A stretch of DNA of 40,502 nucleotides from Sulfurimonas sp. (GCF_028694605.1 NZ_JAQVKP010000002.1:142109-182610), one strand, 5' to 3'. Numbered from the stretch's first letter, positions 30,473 to 38,328 are shown. Numbers and translations are program-made. The notes: a model not told the origin generated them from the sequence alone.

Positions 30473-33400
30473 TTACATTCCCATACCCGAACTTCTTACC
30501 TGCTCTTTTTCAAGATTTATATCTTCCAATGCTTTTTCTTGTAGAGCTGCATCTTTAACTTTTTGGTTTTCTTCACTTTGCTGAGTTTCAAATTCTTGCT
30601 CCGGAGTATCTTCTTGAGCTTTGCTAATCATAGATACGGTTTTGGCAAATTCTATATCATCTCTTAACTCTGCTTGAGTCTCTTTATCTAAACCGCTATC
30701 TTTTAAATGCTGCTCCGCTTGTTTAAACTCACCTTTTTCTATCAAGCTTTGTATATCTTCAATTTTCGCTTCTTTATTTTCTAAAATATAGTTTTGCCAA
30801 TCTTCAACGGTTGCATTGCTTATAAGCCTTTGCTCTACATCAACGCCATTTTTTACGAGATCATTGATATCTTGTTTGTACTCTCCGACAGCTTCATACT
30901 TTACAAAATCAAATTTTTCTATATTTGCTTTTTCTACGATATCAGATACAAACTTCTCTCCTGGCATATCGTTTTGATTAAAAAATGTAACTTTCTCAAA
31001 ACCTTGCTCATTTAATAGATCTGCTATTTTGTTAGCTTGTCCCGTACCGTTTGCGATAATGACATTTGTTTCATTTAAGTCTATTTTACATGCTGCCGCT
31101 GCATAATCCATTTTTGATTCAAAGACTGCATAATCTTTTGTATCATTTTCTCCTGGAATAAGAGTCATATCTTTAAGTCCAAAAGATTGTGTCTTCATGG
31201 TTGCCCCATCTCTTAAAACTTTAGGATTTAAAAAGTGGATATCCGCACCTACTTTGTCTAGCTCTATAGGTTTACTCATATCACCCGTAAGAACACCAAC
31301 GCCCATATTTGTATAGCTATACTCTTTTCCATTAGCTCCTACACCGCTTATTTGCCCCTCTATGATATACATGTTTTTAGGGATAGAATCTATTCCCCTG
31401 TTTGACAAGAACTCTATTGCTTTTGTATCATCTGGAGTAATCTCCCTATAACTCAAAACTTTTGAATTTACATTATTCTCTTGAGCTTTTGCAATGTTGA
31501 TATTTTTTATCTCTTCTAATCTTGATAAATGTTCAGTAGTTAATTGGATTTTTGCCATACTTTGGTTTGATTCGATAGCTTCTGCAAGATAATTTTTTAA
31601 CCCGCTTGCATCAAGAGAATAGTTGAGTGCATCTTTATAGTTCATGCCTGTTGCAACCATAACCACATTTTCAATAGTACCGCTTTCTCCGCTTCCGAAA
31701 TCTTTAAACTTCCACACACCGCTTCTATCTAAATACATTGAAGCACTTGGGGTTCTGTCATCTGCTCTAAGTCTAAAACTATAGTTGCTGCCACCCTGTT
31801 TTGTTGTAAAATCAATGCCTAGAGAATTTAATACATTTGAAGGGTCTGAATGTATAAGTGTCTCTTTTGTCATAGTCCTTAGAGAATCAATTTCGGCTTG
31901 AGATAGCCTAAAATTATTAATATAGCTAGATTTTTGCTGTATTTCGTCAGATATTGCTGGAGCTTCTGCCTCTTCTTTGGTTAAAGTATTCTCATGTTCT
32001 TTTTGTTTTGGCAGCATATAGTTATTTGAATTTACCTGCTTCCAATCTTTTAAACTTGTATTGCTTAGTTCTTTAAACTCATCGGTTCTTTTAAAATTTA
32101 TAATTTGCTGTTTTGTTTCTATCTTTTGGATACTAAACTCTTTTTGCAGTTCTTCTCTTTTAAATCCTGCATTTTCTAAAGCACTTACAGATACTTGTTG
32201 CTGTTTGTCGGCAACATGGCTGATTCTTTCTATCTTATCTTTTTGTTCTGGAGTAAACTCAGGGCTTTGGATCGCTTTTGTTAAAAGTGCATCAAACTTT
32301 TGCCCATTCTCCCCATATTCCAATTTGATACCGTCCATCTCTACTATTTTTTCATCTTTTGAAAAAAAGCTTGTATCAATACCGTATTTTTTTAAAGAGG
32401 ACTCCGTGATATCATCATAAGCTTTTATCTTACCTCTCAAGCCGTCCAACCGCTCTATATTTGTTTTTTTATCTTCTTTGGATATCTCATGTGACTTAGC
32501 TGCTTTTTGAAAGTACTTGATTCGAGCTTCTACAACATCAACAAGAGCTTTCCTTGTGTCGTTTGCAAAAGCCGTTTTGTCTAGTTTGTAATGATGAGTT
32601 AGCTTAATTGCACCCATCCTGTCTTTTGGCATAGCAAAAGGTATATCTACTCTTGTGTTTAAATTTTCTAATCTACTATATGTCTCTTTTGACATCCTAT
32701 CTTTATTTTCACTGTTCCACTCTCTTACACTCCCCGCATTTTTATCAAACCACTCTGTGCTTTTTACAAAATTTTCCATGCCTTTTTTTGTTAGTTTTCC
32801 ATTTTCATCTTTTTCAAGATTGAGTGAAAGATTTTTGGCATCTTTGTCTGTTAGTAAGAGTCCTTTGTCGATAGCTATTTTATCTGCCAAAAATAATTTA
32901 TCATGTTGTTTTAAAAACTCGCCAAAACCTTCTATATCTTTTGGGACTTCACCAAGATTATATTTTACAGCAAGAGCATTGGCATCATTTGAAAATTTTG
33001 TGAATGTATCTGCATATCTATTTTTAGCATTAGTCGTAAACTCATTGTATTTATCTTTATTTGCCTCAAAAAACTGTTTAACCTTATCGGTGTCTTTTTG
33101 CATTGCTTTTTCATCAAATTCAAGATTGTATTTTTTTGCAATTTTTTCAGCCAAATAAATATTTTGCTTTGCAAATTCTGCACCGGGAACATCTCCAGTA
33201 AATCTTCCAATTTGCATAGCTAAAGAGAAATGTGTTTCATCTTTATAAAAAAATGTAAACATGTTTTGTTTTGCTTCGGCAACGGCTTGAGTATTTTCAT
33301 AGAATCTCATCTTTAGTTCAAAGAGTTCATCTTTAAACATTTTAATACCTTCACCATCAACATCATTCGTTTTCATCAAAATGTGTGCATGTGGATTATC

Positions 33401-34243
33401 TGTGTTTCTATGAACTGCATAAATAAAATCATAATTTTTATTATATTTTTCTCCAAAGTCAGACAATGTTTTATTTATTATTTTTTGAAATTCACTATCG
33501 CTCATTTTTAAATTTGGATTTGGAGAAAACACAACTCTTCTCTCACCTGTTATATCATCTCCAAAAAATGATTTTGCTTGAGCAATTGATAATTCAAAAC
33601 CATTCTTATCATAGAGAATTCCACTTTTAAACTCATCACCTAAACTAGCTTCCTTTGCACTATCTCTTCCCATATACTCAATATGTTCTTCTGCTCTTTT
33701 TAAACTTGCTGCATCATTTTGAGCACCTTCTCTTGCAAAATAATCAATAGCTTTTGCTGCTCTTTCTCCAGCTTTTTTACCTACGGTATAAGCAGATTTT
33801 CCAAAATTATCAGCACCTGTAAACTTTACAATTGCAAAATTTTTAATGACTGTAACGGCACTACTTCCACTGCTAATCTTTCCACTTGAAGATGAAGATG
33901 TCTTAGCGACACCATCATCAACTATTTTAATCGGAGCTACGCTTGCGCTACTATCACTTGCTTTGACTTCGGGAACATTTTTAAATGAAGCTGCTTCAGA
34001 TTTTACACCGCTGCTATCTGATGTTATCGGTAGTGCAGTGCTAGATATCTGGGTAGATGATGAAGAACTTTTGCCATCATCACTTCCGACATTTATATCA
34101 TCGGTATCAAAACTTACTCCACCACTTTGATTTGATTGTTTTGAAGATGAAGAGCCACTTTTTATAGGTTTCTCGCTATTTTCAATAGCCTCTTTTTTTA
34201 ATTTTTCTCTCTCCAAGTAAAGGAGTAATTCTTTAGAATCCAC
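30473..34243 (-). CDS. relaxase with C-terminal primase/TOPRIM region
   Basis: A 1256-residue protein. Residues 30-130 are a Ser-rich low-complexity linker. The relaxase region has YFAREGA (about 168, tyrosine candidate) and the metal-binding motif HRNTDNPHAHI (H278, H285, H287). A long helical region follows. Residues about 785-890 resemble a CHC2-like primase fold without zinc cysteines (RADDRTPSASMY; GVWKFKDFGSGESG). Residues about 1030-1130 look TOPRIM-like (YAVFESKMDYAA; NVIIANGTGQ; TFFNQNDMPGEKF). The relaxase would nick oriT and lead the strand through TraD; the primase may start complementary-strand synthesis. GTG start at 34243 with AAGGA eight bases upstream. Confidence 0.8.
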   Translation of the reverse strand: MDSKELLLYLEREKLKKEAIENSEKPIKSGSSSSKQSNQSGGVSFDTDDINVGSDDGKSSSSSTQISSTALPITSDSSGVKSEAASFKNVPEVKASDSSASVAPIKIVDDGVAKTSSSSSGKISSGSSAVTVIKNFAIVKFTGADNFGKSAYTVGKKAGERAAKAIDYFAREGAQNDAASLKRAEEHIEYMGRDSAKEASLGDEFKSGILYDKNGFELSIAQAKSFFGDDITGERRVVFSPNPNLKMSDSEFQKIINKTLSDFGEKYNKNYDFIYAVHRNTDNPHAHILMKTNDVDGEGIKMFKDELFELKMRFYENTQAVAEAKQNMFTFFYKDETHFSLAMQIGRFTGDVPGAEFAKQNIYLAEKIAKKYNLEFDEKAMQKDTDKVKQFFEANKDKYNEFTTNAKNRYADTFTKFSNDANALAVKYNLGEVPKDIEGFGEFLKQHDKLFLADKIAIDKGLLLTDKDAKNLSLNLEKDENGKLTKKGMENFVKSTEWFDKNAGSVREWNSENKDRMSKETYSRLENLNTRVDIPFAMPKDRMGAIKLTHHYKLDKTAFANDTRKALVDVVEARIKYFQKAAKSHEISKEDKKTNIERLDGLRGKIKAYDDITESSLKKYGIDTSFFSKDEKIVEMDGIKLEYGENGQKFDALLTKAIQSPEFTPEQKDKIERISHVADKQQQVSVSALENAGFKREELQKEFSIQKIETKQQIINFKRTDEFKELSNTSLKDWKQVNSNNYMLPKQKEHENTLTKEEAEAPAISDEIQQKSSYINNFRLSQAEIDSLRTMTKETLIHSDPSNVLNSLGIDFTTKQGGSNYSFRLRADDRTPSASMYLDRSGVWKFKDFGSGESGTIENVVMVATGMNYKDALNYSLDASGLKNYLAEAIESNQSMAKIQLTTEHLSRLEEIKNINIAKAQENNVNSKVLSYREITPDDTKAIEFLSNRGIDSIPKNMYIIEGQISGVGANGKEYSYTNMGVGVLTGDMSKPIELDKVGADIHFLNPKVLRDGATMKTQSFGLKDMTLIPGENDTKDYAVFESKMDYAAAACKIDLNETNVIIANGTGQANKIADLLNEQGFEKVTFFNQNDMPGEKFVSDIVEKANIEKFDFVKYEAVGEYKQDINDLVKNGVDVEQRLISNATVEDWQNYILENKEAKIEDIQSLIEKGEFKQAEQHLKDSGLDKETQAELRDDIEFAKTVSMISKAQEDTPEQEFETQQSEENQKVKDAALQEKALEDINLEKEQVRSSGMGM

Positions 34244-34253
34244 TGCGAAATCC

Positions 34254-34694
34254 TTAACTCAAATGTTCAGGAAAAATATTACTTGTAATATTTTCTTTTG
34301 AGTTTAGCGAATCAACGGGATGTGTTTTCAGTGCCGCACTTTTTGAAAGCGATACTATCCTTCTTATTTCTCCAGATATTTTTTCTGGTTCCAAGTCGGC
34401 AAAAATCAATTCACCAAAAATATATTTTATAAGATGATGATTACTAAGTATGTAACTCAAGCTTCTAACATTTTGTGTTTCAATTTTTAAAAATTTTTCT
34501 TCAATTGTTTCAATAAGTTTTCTTTCAAAACCATCAAATCTCTTAACGACTTTTTCTTCTTGTTTAGCAGAAGCATGGTATGCCTCTCCCAGCTTTATTC
34601 TCACGGCTTCTGACTTAGATATATTGTGAGCGATACTGTCTTTTGTAATCATCTCGTATAGGCTATTATCCACGGTTATTGAAAATACTTTCAT
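34254..34694 (-). CDS. ribbon-helix-helix relaxosome accessory protein (MobC/TraY-like role)
   Basis: A 146-residue protein starting KVFSITVDNSLYEMI, then ISKSEAVRIKLGEAYH, a ribbon-helix-helix pattern, followed by a helical, basic-acidic part (KRFDGFERKLIETIEEKFLK). It lies 10 nt upstream of the relaxase gene and beside the putative oriT, so a DNA-binding relaxosome partner and autoregulator is the natural role. The direct repeats at 34744-34772 lie in its upstream region. An ATTATGAATAA box with mini-ORF MNKSKLT lies 36 nt before the ATG. The exact family is not certain. Confidence 0.65.
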   Translation of the reverse strand: MKVFSITVDNSLYEMITKDSIAHNISKSEAVRIKLGEAYHASAKQEEKVVKRFDGFERKLIETIEEKFLKIETQNVRSLSYILSNHHLIKYIFGELIFADLEPEKISGEIRRIVSLSKSAALKTHPVDSLNSKENITSNIFPEHLS

Positions 34695-34722
34695 CTTCCA
34701 TCCTCTTTATGTTAATTTGCTC

Positions 34723-34732
34723 TTATTCATAA
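34723..34732 (-). promoter_or_regulatory. ATTATGAATAA box before the relaxosome accessory gene
   Basis: Mini-ORF MNKSKLT; distance 36 nt. It lies 12 bp from the first oriT iteron. Confidence 0.6.
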
Positions 34733-34743
34733 TTATGTGAATT

Positions 34744-34790
34744 TAACAGCTATCTAACAGCTATCTAACAGCATTGAAAATTGTTAGATA
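34744..34790. other. oriT: putative oriT: iterons and inverted repeat
   Basis: TAACAGCTATC occurs twice plus a seven-base third copy in direct tandem (34744-34772), a period of 11 bp, about one helical turn. TATCTAAC (34762-34769) and GTTAGATA (34783-34790) form a perfect 8-bp inverted repeat with a 13-nt spacer. An inverted repeat beside direct repeats upstream of an accessory protein and relaxase gene is the normal layout of an oriT. The nick site would be expected near the inverted repeat but cannot be named. Confidence 0.65.
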
Positions 34791-35179
34791 CGAAAGAAAG
34801 TACAAATTATTGTTTTTTAAAAAACACCCCTTAAAAAAAATAACATATAAAAAAACAGCTACCATAACAGTAGTCAAACCCCATTAAAAAGAGAAAATCA
34901 AAAGATTATTAACAGAAAAAATAACACAAAAAACATACCGTTTTAACTTGCTTTCAAAAAAATATATTTTTTTGAAAAAAATCTAACACTTCAGCAACAA
35001 TCATATTTCCAATCTCAACCAACAAAAAAATAGCTACTGCAACACAACGATGAGCAAAAAAAAAGCAACACAAAATGAAAAATTGATTTCAAAAACCACA
35101 TATCTGTAGTGATGCAAAAAAAGAAAAGAGCTGAATAATTTATTTGGTAAAGTTGAAAGTAAGATGTAGCTGCATGCAG
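34791..35179. other. AT-rich non-coding stretch with a perfect 26-bp palindrome
   Basis: There is no credible gene in about 390 nt. The sequence is A-rich. Notable items are GTTTTTTAAAAAAC near 34815, and a 26-bp palindrome with no spacer at 34952-34977 (left half TTTCAAAAAAATA). Such DNA can be bent, extrude a cruciform or bind a dimeric protein, and it is next to the presumed oriT, so it may be part of the transfer or replication origin. Several CAACAA/AACAGC short motifs recur but I see no regular array. Confidence 0.5.
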
Positions 35180-35219
35180 ATATTTAGCAGTTTATTTTTA
35201 TATCCAAACTGCTAAATAT
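35180..35219. terminator. 14-bp stem hairpin, possible terminator
   Basis: ATATTTAGCAGTTT (35180-35193) and AAACTGCTAAATAT (35206-35219) pair perfectly around a 12-nt loop. It lies 11 nt after the stop of the minus-strand gene at 35231 and may terminate that operon. No long T run is present, and as perfect long stems can also be protein or replication sites, the role is uncertain. Confidence 0.6.
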
Positions 35220-35230
35220 AAAATCTATTT

Positions 35231-35440
35231 TTATGAAATGTAATTCTCTTTTATGAAATTTTTTAAATCATCTTGAGAGATTTTTTCTTCATAAAATTCT
35301 ATAGCTTTATCGGCTATTTTTATTTTGCTTTGAGCTTCAAGCTGCTCTGCTTCTTCGATAAGTTTCTTTGATTGTTCTTTTGCTTTTTGCAAAACTTCTT
35401 TCGCTTTAAGCCGTAACTCTTCGATTTTATTTTCTGCCAT
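35231..35440 (-). CDS. small coiled-coil protein, 69 aa
   Basis: A highly charged helical protein (EELRLKAKEVLQKAKEQSKKLIEEAEQLEAQ, read in parts), almost surely a coiled coil, with no recognised domain. AGGAG lies upstream, and the ATTATGAATAA box is 44 nt before the ATG, in the end of the preceding gene. It is the last gene before the oriT-like region. It may be a DNA-packaging or regulatory accessory; this is only position-based. Confidence 0.55.
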   Translation of the reverse strand: MAENKIEELRLKAKEVLQKAKEQSKKLIEEAEQLEAQSKIKIADKAIEFYEEKISQDDLKNFIKENYIS

Positions 35441-35469
35441 TTGCGTTTGACTCCTGTTTTATTTTTTTG

Positions 35470-35787
35470 TCAAACATTATTCATAATCTTTTTAAAATTC
35501 AAAAATTCTTTATCCTCTTTTGAAATTTTAATACCATTTTCTTCTACTGTATTCCAGTCTTTAAAACAAATCAATTTTATTAAATCGCGCTTAGTATCGA
35601 TGGTTACAATTTTTTTAAATTGTTCTTTATATTTGTTGTAAATCCAAATAATCTTTTCAACATCATCTTCATCATCAAATATAATTCCATATTCTGATTT
35701 TAATCTATCTAATCCACATCCGACTATAGATGCCTCGTCGGATTGGTTTCCATATTTTTTTGCAAGTAATATATTGAATTTTGGCAT
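35470..35787 (-). CDS. hypothetical protein, 105 aa
   Basis: An unrecognised cytoplasmic protein (MPKFNILLAKKYGN at the start, GLDRLKSEYGIIFDDEDDVEKII in the middle), with no membrane segment. Its last residues KKIMNNV are the in-frame reading of the ATTATGAATAA box that serves the next gene. Leader AAAAGGAAAAA is an adequate ribosome binding site. It belongs to a run of small genes typical of element-borne accessory or anti-defence loci. Confidence 0.55.
   Translation of the reverse strand: MPKFNILLAKKYGNQSDEASIVGCGLDRLKSEYGIIFDDEDDVEKIIWIYNKYKEQFKKIVTIDTKRDLIKLICFKDWNTVEENGIKISKEDKEFLNFKKIMNNV
35477..35486 (-). promoter_or_regulatory. ATTATGAATAA box before the coiled-coil gene
   Basis: In frame with the end of the upstream gene (KKIMNNV); distance 44 nt to the start at 35440. 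Confidence 0.55.
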
Positions 35788-35866
35788 ATTTTTTCCTTTT
35801 GTTTATAAAATATTTGCTTTATCCATTGACAGGGAGCAAAATTTGTTCGGTGCCGTTTTTTATTTT

Positions 35867-36073
35867 TCACCATCTATTTGTATGAGTTCTAAGATATCGA
35901 TGAGACTTCATTGGTTCTTCATTATCATCAGTAAGCCTATAATATGATGTTGTATTATTTTGCTTACCCTCGTCCCAATACCAACAAAGCCATATAATCC
36001 CATAATGATAATCTCTTGTTTTCATTGTCCAAACAATTTTTGGTAAAAATGCAAATTTTTGTATTGTAGCCAT
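35867..36073 (-). CDS. small aromatic-rich protein, 68 aa
   Basis: I place the start at the ATG at 36073 (MATIQKFAFLPKIVW), one base after the stop of the upstream gene; a longer frame is in the wrong phase to that gene's end. The protein is rich in Trp and Tyr (RDYHYGIIWLCWYWDEG) and ends in a basic, His-rich tail. The motif W-x-W...DEG resembles no family I can name with confidence. Tight linkage indicates co-translation with the 201-residue protein. Confidence 0.55.
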   Translation of the reverse strand: MATIQKFAFLPKIVWTMKTRDYHYGIIWLCWYWDEGKQNNTTSYYRLTDDNEEPMKSHRYLRTHTNRW

Positions 36074-36074
36074 T

Positions 36075-36680
36075 TTATGCCGCCTTTTTTTCATAATTTT
36101 GAGCAACAGGTCGTAATTTTTTACGTTTTACTCCAGTGAATTTGCTCAATTCATCAAGAAGAAAATCTACTACGACATAGCTGCTTTGTTCTATCTCCAG
36201 TGTGATTTCACCTATCATGCCTAAAGCAAATGCATCCATCTGTTTTTCATTTATGTTTGCATATTTGTTTAGTTGCTCTGAGTACAAACCATACACACGC
36301 ATGACAGCGGTAGCAAGCTCGATGGGAGTTTTATTTTTTACAAAAACGTCAATCATTTTTTGCCAAGCAAAATTAGAATAAGATAGTGCCTTTAAATACT
36401 CGTTTTTATTAGTTCTGCTTTTTATTGCCAAAAACTTTCTAACCCGTGAGCGCAATAGTTCGACTGATTTTGTTCTCTCGAATTTCACTCTATGGTCATA
36501 AAAAGAGAGTAAATTTCCCATGATAGAGGCGGCTATGATTGTATTTTGAATAGGAGATGTTTTTATTTTATATATGAAGCCATCATCACCGAACTTGCGC
36601 ATAGCAGTTAGAACCAATTGCAAATTTTTAATTTTCTCAAAATAGATTTTCTTACCGCTTTTTGTTTTTAATACCCACAT
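36075..36680 (-). CDS. hypothetical helical protein, 201 aa
   Basis: I choose the ATG at 36680 (MWVLKTKSGKKIYFEK), preceded by GGAGAGAGG, over one six codons earlier. The first 45 residues look like a small beta domain; the rest is helical with many basic residues (RLLRSRVRKFLAIKSRTNKNEYLKAL-like region, then ELATAVMRVYGLYSEQLNKY). No motif identifies it. It overlaps nothing but sits between tightly packed genes of the 38.0-35.2 kb unit. Confidence 0.55.
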   Translation of the reverse strand: MWVLKTKSGKKIYFEKIKNLQLVLTAMRKFGDDGFIYKIKTSPIQNTIIAASIMGNLLSFYDHRVKFERTKSVELLRSRVRKFLAIKSRTNKNEYLKALSYSNFAWQKMIDVFVKNKTPIELATAVMRVYGLYSEQLNKYANINEKQMDAFALGMIGEITLEIEQSSYVVVDFLLDELSKFTGVKRKKLRPVAQNYEKKAA

Positions 36681-36694
36681 TTCACCTCTCTCCT

Positions 36695-36937
36695 TCAATA
36701 TGCGCTTGATCTGTATCCGCTGCTGATACGTTCGTCACTCTTGCTTGTATTATAGCCTTCCATATCTATCTCAACAAGGCTATCTCCAATTAAAAAAAGC
36801 TGCTTTCTTCTTTCTTCAATTGCATCAAAGTAGCTCTTTTTTGCATCATCATTCAAAAAGCTATGACTGACTAGAAGTCCGTACTTGTTTAATGTCTCGT
36901 CATCTGTAGCTAGTTTGATTTTTTCATTCAACTCCAT
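36695..36937 (-). CDS. small protein, 80 aa
   Basis: A helical acidic-basic protein (MELNEKIKLATDDETLNKYG...KKSYFDAIEERRKQLFLIG) without recognised domain; the end is Ser/Tyr-rich. The ATG overlaps the end of the previous gene by 10 nt and has GGAGG seven bases upstream, so it is translationally coupled to it. Confidence 0.55.
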   Translation of the reverse strand: MELNEKIKLATDDETLNKYGLLVSHSFLNDDAKKSYFDAIEERRKQLFLIGDSLVEIDMEGYNTSKSDERISSGYRSSAY

Positions 36938-37392
36938 TTAGCACCTCCTAGGGAACCAGTCATTTCTTTTAGAGAGACCTTTATGAATTTATTTATGCCC
37001 TTTTTTTGTTTTGCTGCTGTTACGGCTTCTTCCAAAGTTGCATAAAATCCGTGATTTGTGCTTCTATCCCACGCTCCGCCGTCAAGGCATCTTAAGTTAT
37101 ATCTAAAACCGGAGTGCCATGCCTCTAACCAGTTGCTTTTTTCTGCTTCTAATCTTTTTAAGTACTGCTCTTTTGTTCCGATTTGTTCATCAGTAAATGA
37201 GCAGGGCGTGGTTTTCAGTCTATGGTAATGTTCTTCCCATGTTTCTTGCTCTAACTCTTCTATGATGATATATGGCTTGCGCCAAAACTCATTTATTTCT
37301 TTTTGGCTTCTCTTGTCATTTGGTGTACTGTCAAAATATTTTCTTAACTTTGGATTTACCAAAACTCCATCGATTTCAAAAGTTTGTCTCAT
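36928..37392 (-). CDS. hypothetical protein, 154 aa
   Basis: Unrecognised. Features are FWRKPYIIIEELEQETWEEHYHRL in the first half and a C-terminal small domain (NLRCLDGGAWDRSTNHGFYATLEEAVTAAKQ) that looks like a compact beta-beta-alpha fold similar in style to short plasmid proteins (RGGAWDR...DLEEA). The downstream 84-residue protein ends with a comparable WGGVWCDNLTQAIKVA element, suggesting related folds. A box lies 31 nt before the start with mini-ORF MNNI. Confidence 0.55.
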   Translation of the reverse strand: MRQTFEIDGVLVNPKLRKYFDSTPNDKRSQKEINEFWRKPYIIIEELEQETWEEHYHRLKTTPCSFTDEQIGTKEQYLKRLEAEKSNWLEAWHSGFRYNLRCLDGGAWDRSTNHGFYATLEEAVTAAKQKKGINKFIKVSLKEMTGSLGGAKWS

Positions 37393-37415
37393 AATGTAGC
37401 TCCATATTTTAAATA

Positions 37416-37425
37416 TTATTCATAA
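37416..37425 (-). promoter_or_regulatory. ATGAATAA-type box before the 154-aa gene
   Basis: Mini-ORF MNNI; distance 31 nt, followed by ATGGAG. Confidence 0.5.
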
Positions 37426-37433
37426 AAAAAGCA

Positions 37434-37688
37434 TCAAGCAGCCGTAGCCACTTTAATTGCTTGTGTTAAATTGTCACACCATACACCGCCCCAATAGTCA
37501 GTCATAAGATCATCGTTATCATTTACACCTCTGCATCTGATACAAGTGATATCTTTGGAATCATCATCCATTCTGCCATTCACCATAAATTCAACTACAT
37601 GTCTGTTTATCTCTGCCCAAAAGAGGTTACCGTCTTGCTTTACCTTGCCGTGTTTTGAGAGTTTTTTAATTGCGTTTGTGAGTTTCAT
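37434..37688 (-). CDS. hypothetical protein, 84 aa
   Basis: A small protein with a strand-rich centre: GNLFWAEINRHVVEFMVNGRMDDDSKDITCIRCRGVNDNDD, read in parts, then TDYWGGVWCDNLTQAIKVATAA. Two cysteines lie in ITCIRCRG. I do not recognise the family; similar short proteins occur in plasmids and phages. AGGGA lies upstream of the ATG. It is second in the unit driven by the promoter at 37987-38015. Confidence 0.55.
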   Translation of the reverse strand: MKLTNAIKKLSKHGKVKQDGNLFWAEINRHVVEFMVNGRMDDDSKDITCIRCRGVNDNDDLMTDYWGGVWCDNLTQAIKVATAA

Positions 37689-37718
37689 TTTTTTATCCCT
37701 GGAATGAATATCTCTAGC

Positions 37719-37955
37719 CTATATAGCTAGAGCATTTGCAAGATGTTTCATGAAGTGTAAAACATCACCGTTTTTAAAATCAATTTGAACTAAGATATCT
37801 TTGATTTTTCTCTGCTCATGCTTTGGAGCAATTACAATAGCATCAACAACAATTTGAAGTGTCATAAAGTTAGTTCCGCTTTCTCCTTGTGCTTCGATTG
37901 AAGTTTCAAGACTTATGTTTTTCTCTTCAAAGAGAGCTACTAAGTATTTTTTCAT
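37719..37955 (-). CDS. small protein, 78 aa, first gene of its operon
   Basis: An alpha-beta protein (MKKYLVALFEEKNISLETSIEAQ; MTLQIVVDAIVIAPKHEQRKIKDILVQID, in parts) ending in a helix HFMKHLANAL. The family is not recognised. AAGG precedes the ATG, and a textbook promoter lies 32-60 nt upstream, so this gene leads the run of small genes down to 35231. High expression soon after entry of the element would fit this arrangement, but is inferred. Confidence 0.6.
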   Translation of the reverse strand: MKKYLVALFEEKNISLETSIEAQGESGTNFMTLQIVVDAIVIAPKHEQRKIKDILVQIDFKNGDVLHFMKHLANALAI

Positions 37956-37986
37956 CTTTTAACCTTTATATTTGTTTTATAGTATA

Positions 37987-38015
37987 ATTATAACAAAATA
38001 ATGAGTTAATGTCAA
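37987..38015 (-). promoter_or_regulatory. strong sigma70-type promoter
   Basis: On the minus strand TTGACA (38010-38015) and TATAAT (37987-37992) are separated by exactly 17 bp. It is the best sigma70 promoter in the window and drives the gene starting at 37955. The divergent gene at 38085 begins on the other side. Confidence 0.85.
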
Positions 38016-38040
38016 GTAATTAAACAAATATTTAAGTAAA

Positions 38041-38050
38041 ATATGAATAA
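38041..38050 (+). promoter_or_regulatory. plus-strand ATATGAATAA variant before the gene at 38085
   Basis: Mini-ORF MNKITK; distance 42 nt. It points in the same direction as its gene, opposite to the minus-strand copies. Confidence 0.45.
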
Positions 38051-38084
38051 AATAACAAAATAAAAAGTTTTATGGGATATAAAC

Positions 38085-38306
38085 ATGATTGAATTAAAAG
38101 ATGTTTTAGATAGGTTAGATATAAATGCGGCTTCTTTTTATGAACTAGCAGGAACTACACAGCAGAAGTTATCTTATGCTAAAAAGCATAATCAGGAAGC
38201 TTATGAAAACTTTCTCTTTAGTGGTATATGCAGGCATTATGAAATGGACCCAAGTAAACTTATTGATTTGATAGAGAGCATTAAAAAGATAAAAGAGTCT
38301 ATTTAA
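38085..38306 (+). CDS. small helical protein, possible regulator
   Basis: A 73-residue protein, all helical, with a pattern that could be an HTH (LKDVLDRLDINAASFYELAGTTQQKLSYAKKH, in parts) and an acidic end. It is divergent from the strong promoter of the small-gene operon, a usual place for a regulator. A plus-strand variant of the box with mini-ORF MNKITK lies 42 nt before the ATG. A TTTCCCRCGGGAAA palindrome follows directly after its stop codon. Confidence 0.6.
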   Translation: MIELKDVLDRLDINAASFYELAGTTQQKLSYAKKHNQEAYENFLFSGICRHYEMDPSKLIDLIESIKKIKESI

Positions 38307-38320
38307 TTTCCCACGGGAAA
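38307..38320. promoter_or_regulatory. TTTCCCACGGGAAA palindrome 5 (parS-like candidate)
   Basis: Begins directly after the plus-strand gene stop at 38306 and is extended to AATTTCCC-AC-GGGAAATTT. It could be mistaken for a terminator, but a two-base centre cannot form a hairpin loop well. Confidence 0.6.
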
Positions 38321-38328
38321 TTTTTGTT

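Noticed and set aside
38307..38320. The TTTCCCRCGGGAAA palindrome as a simple terminator
   Set aside because: The two-base centre leaves no loop, and three of the five copies are inside genes where a terminator would be harmful.
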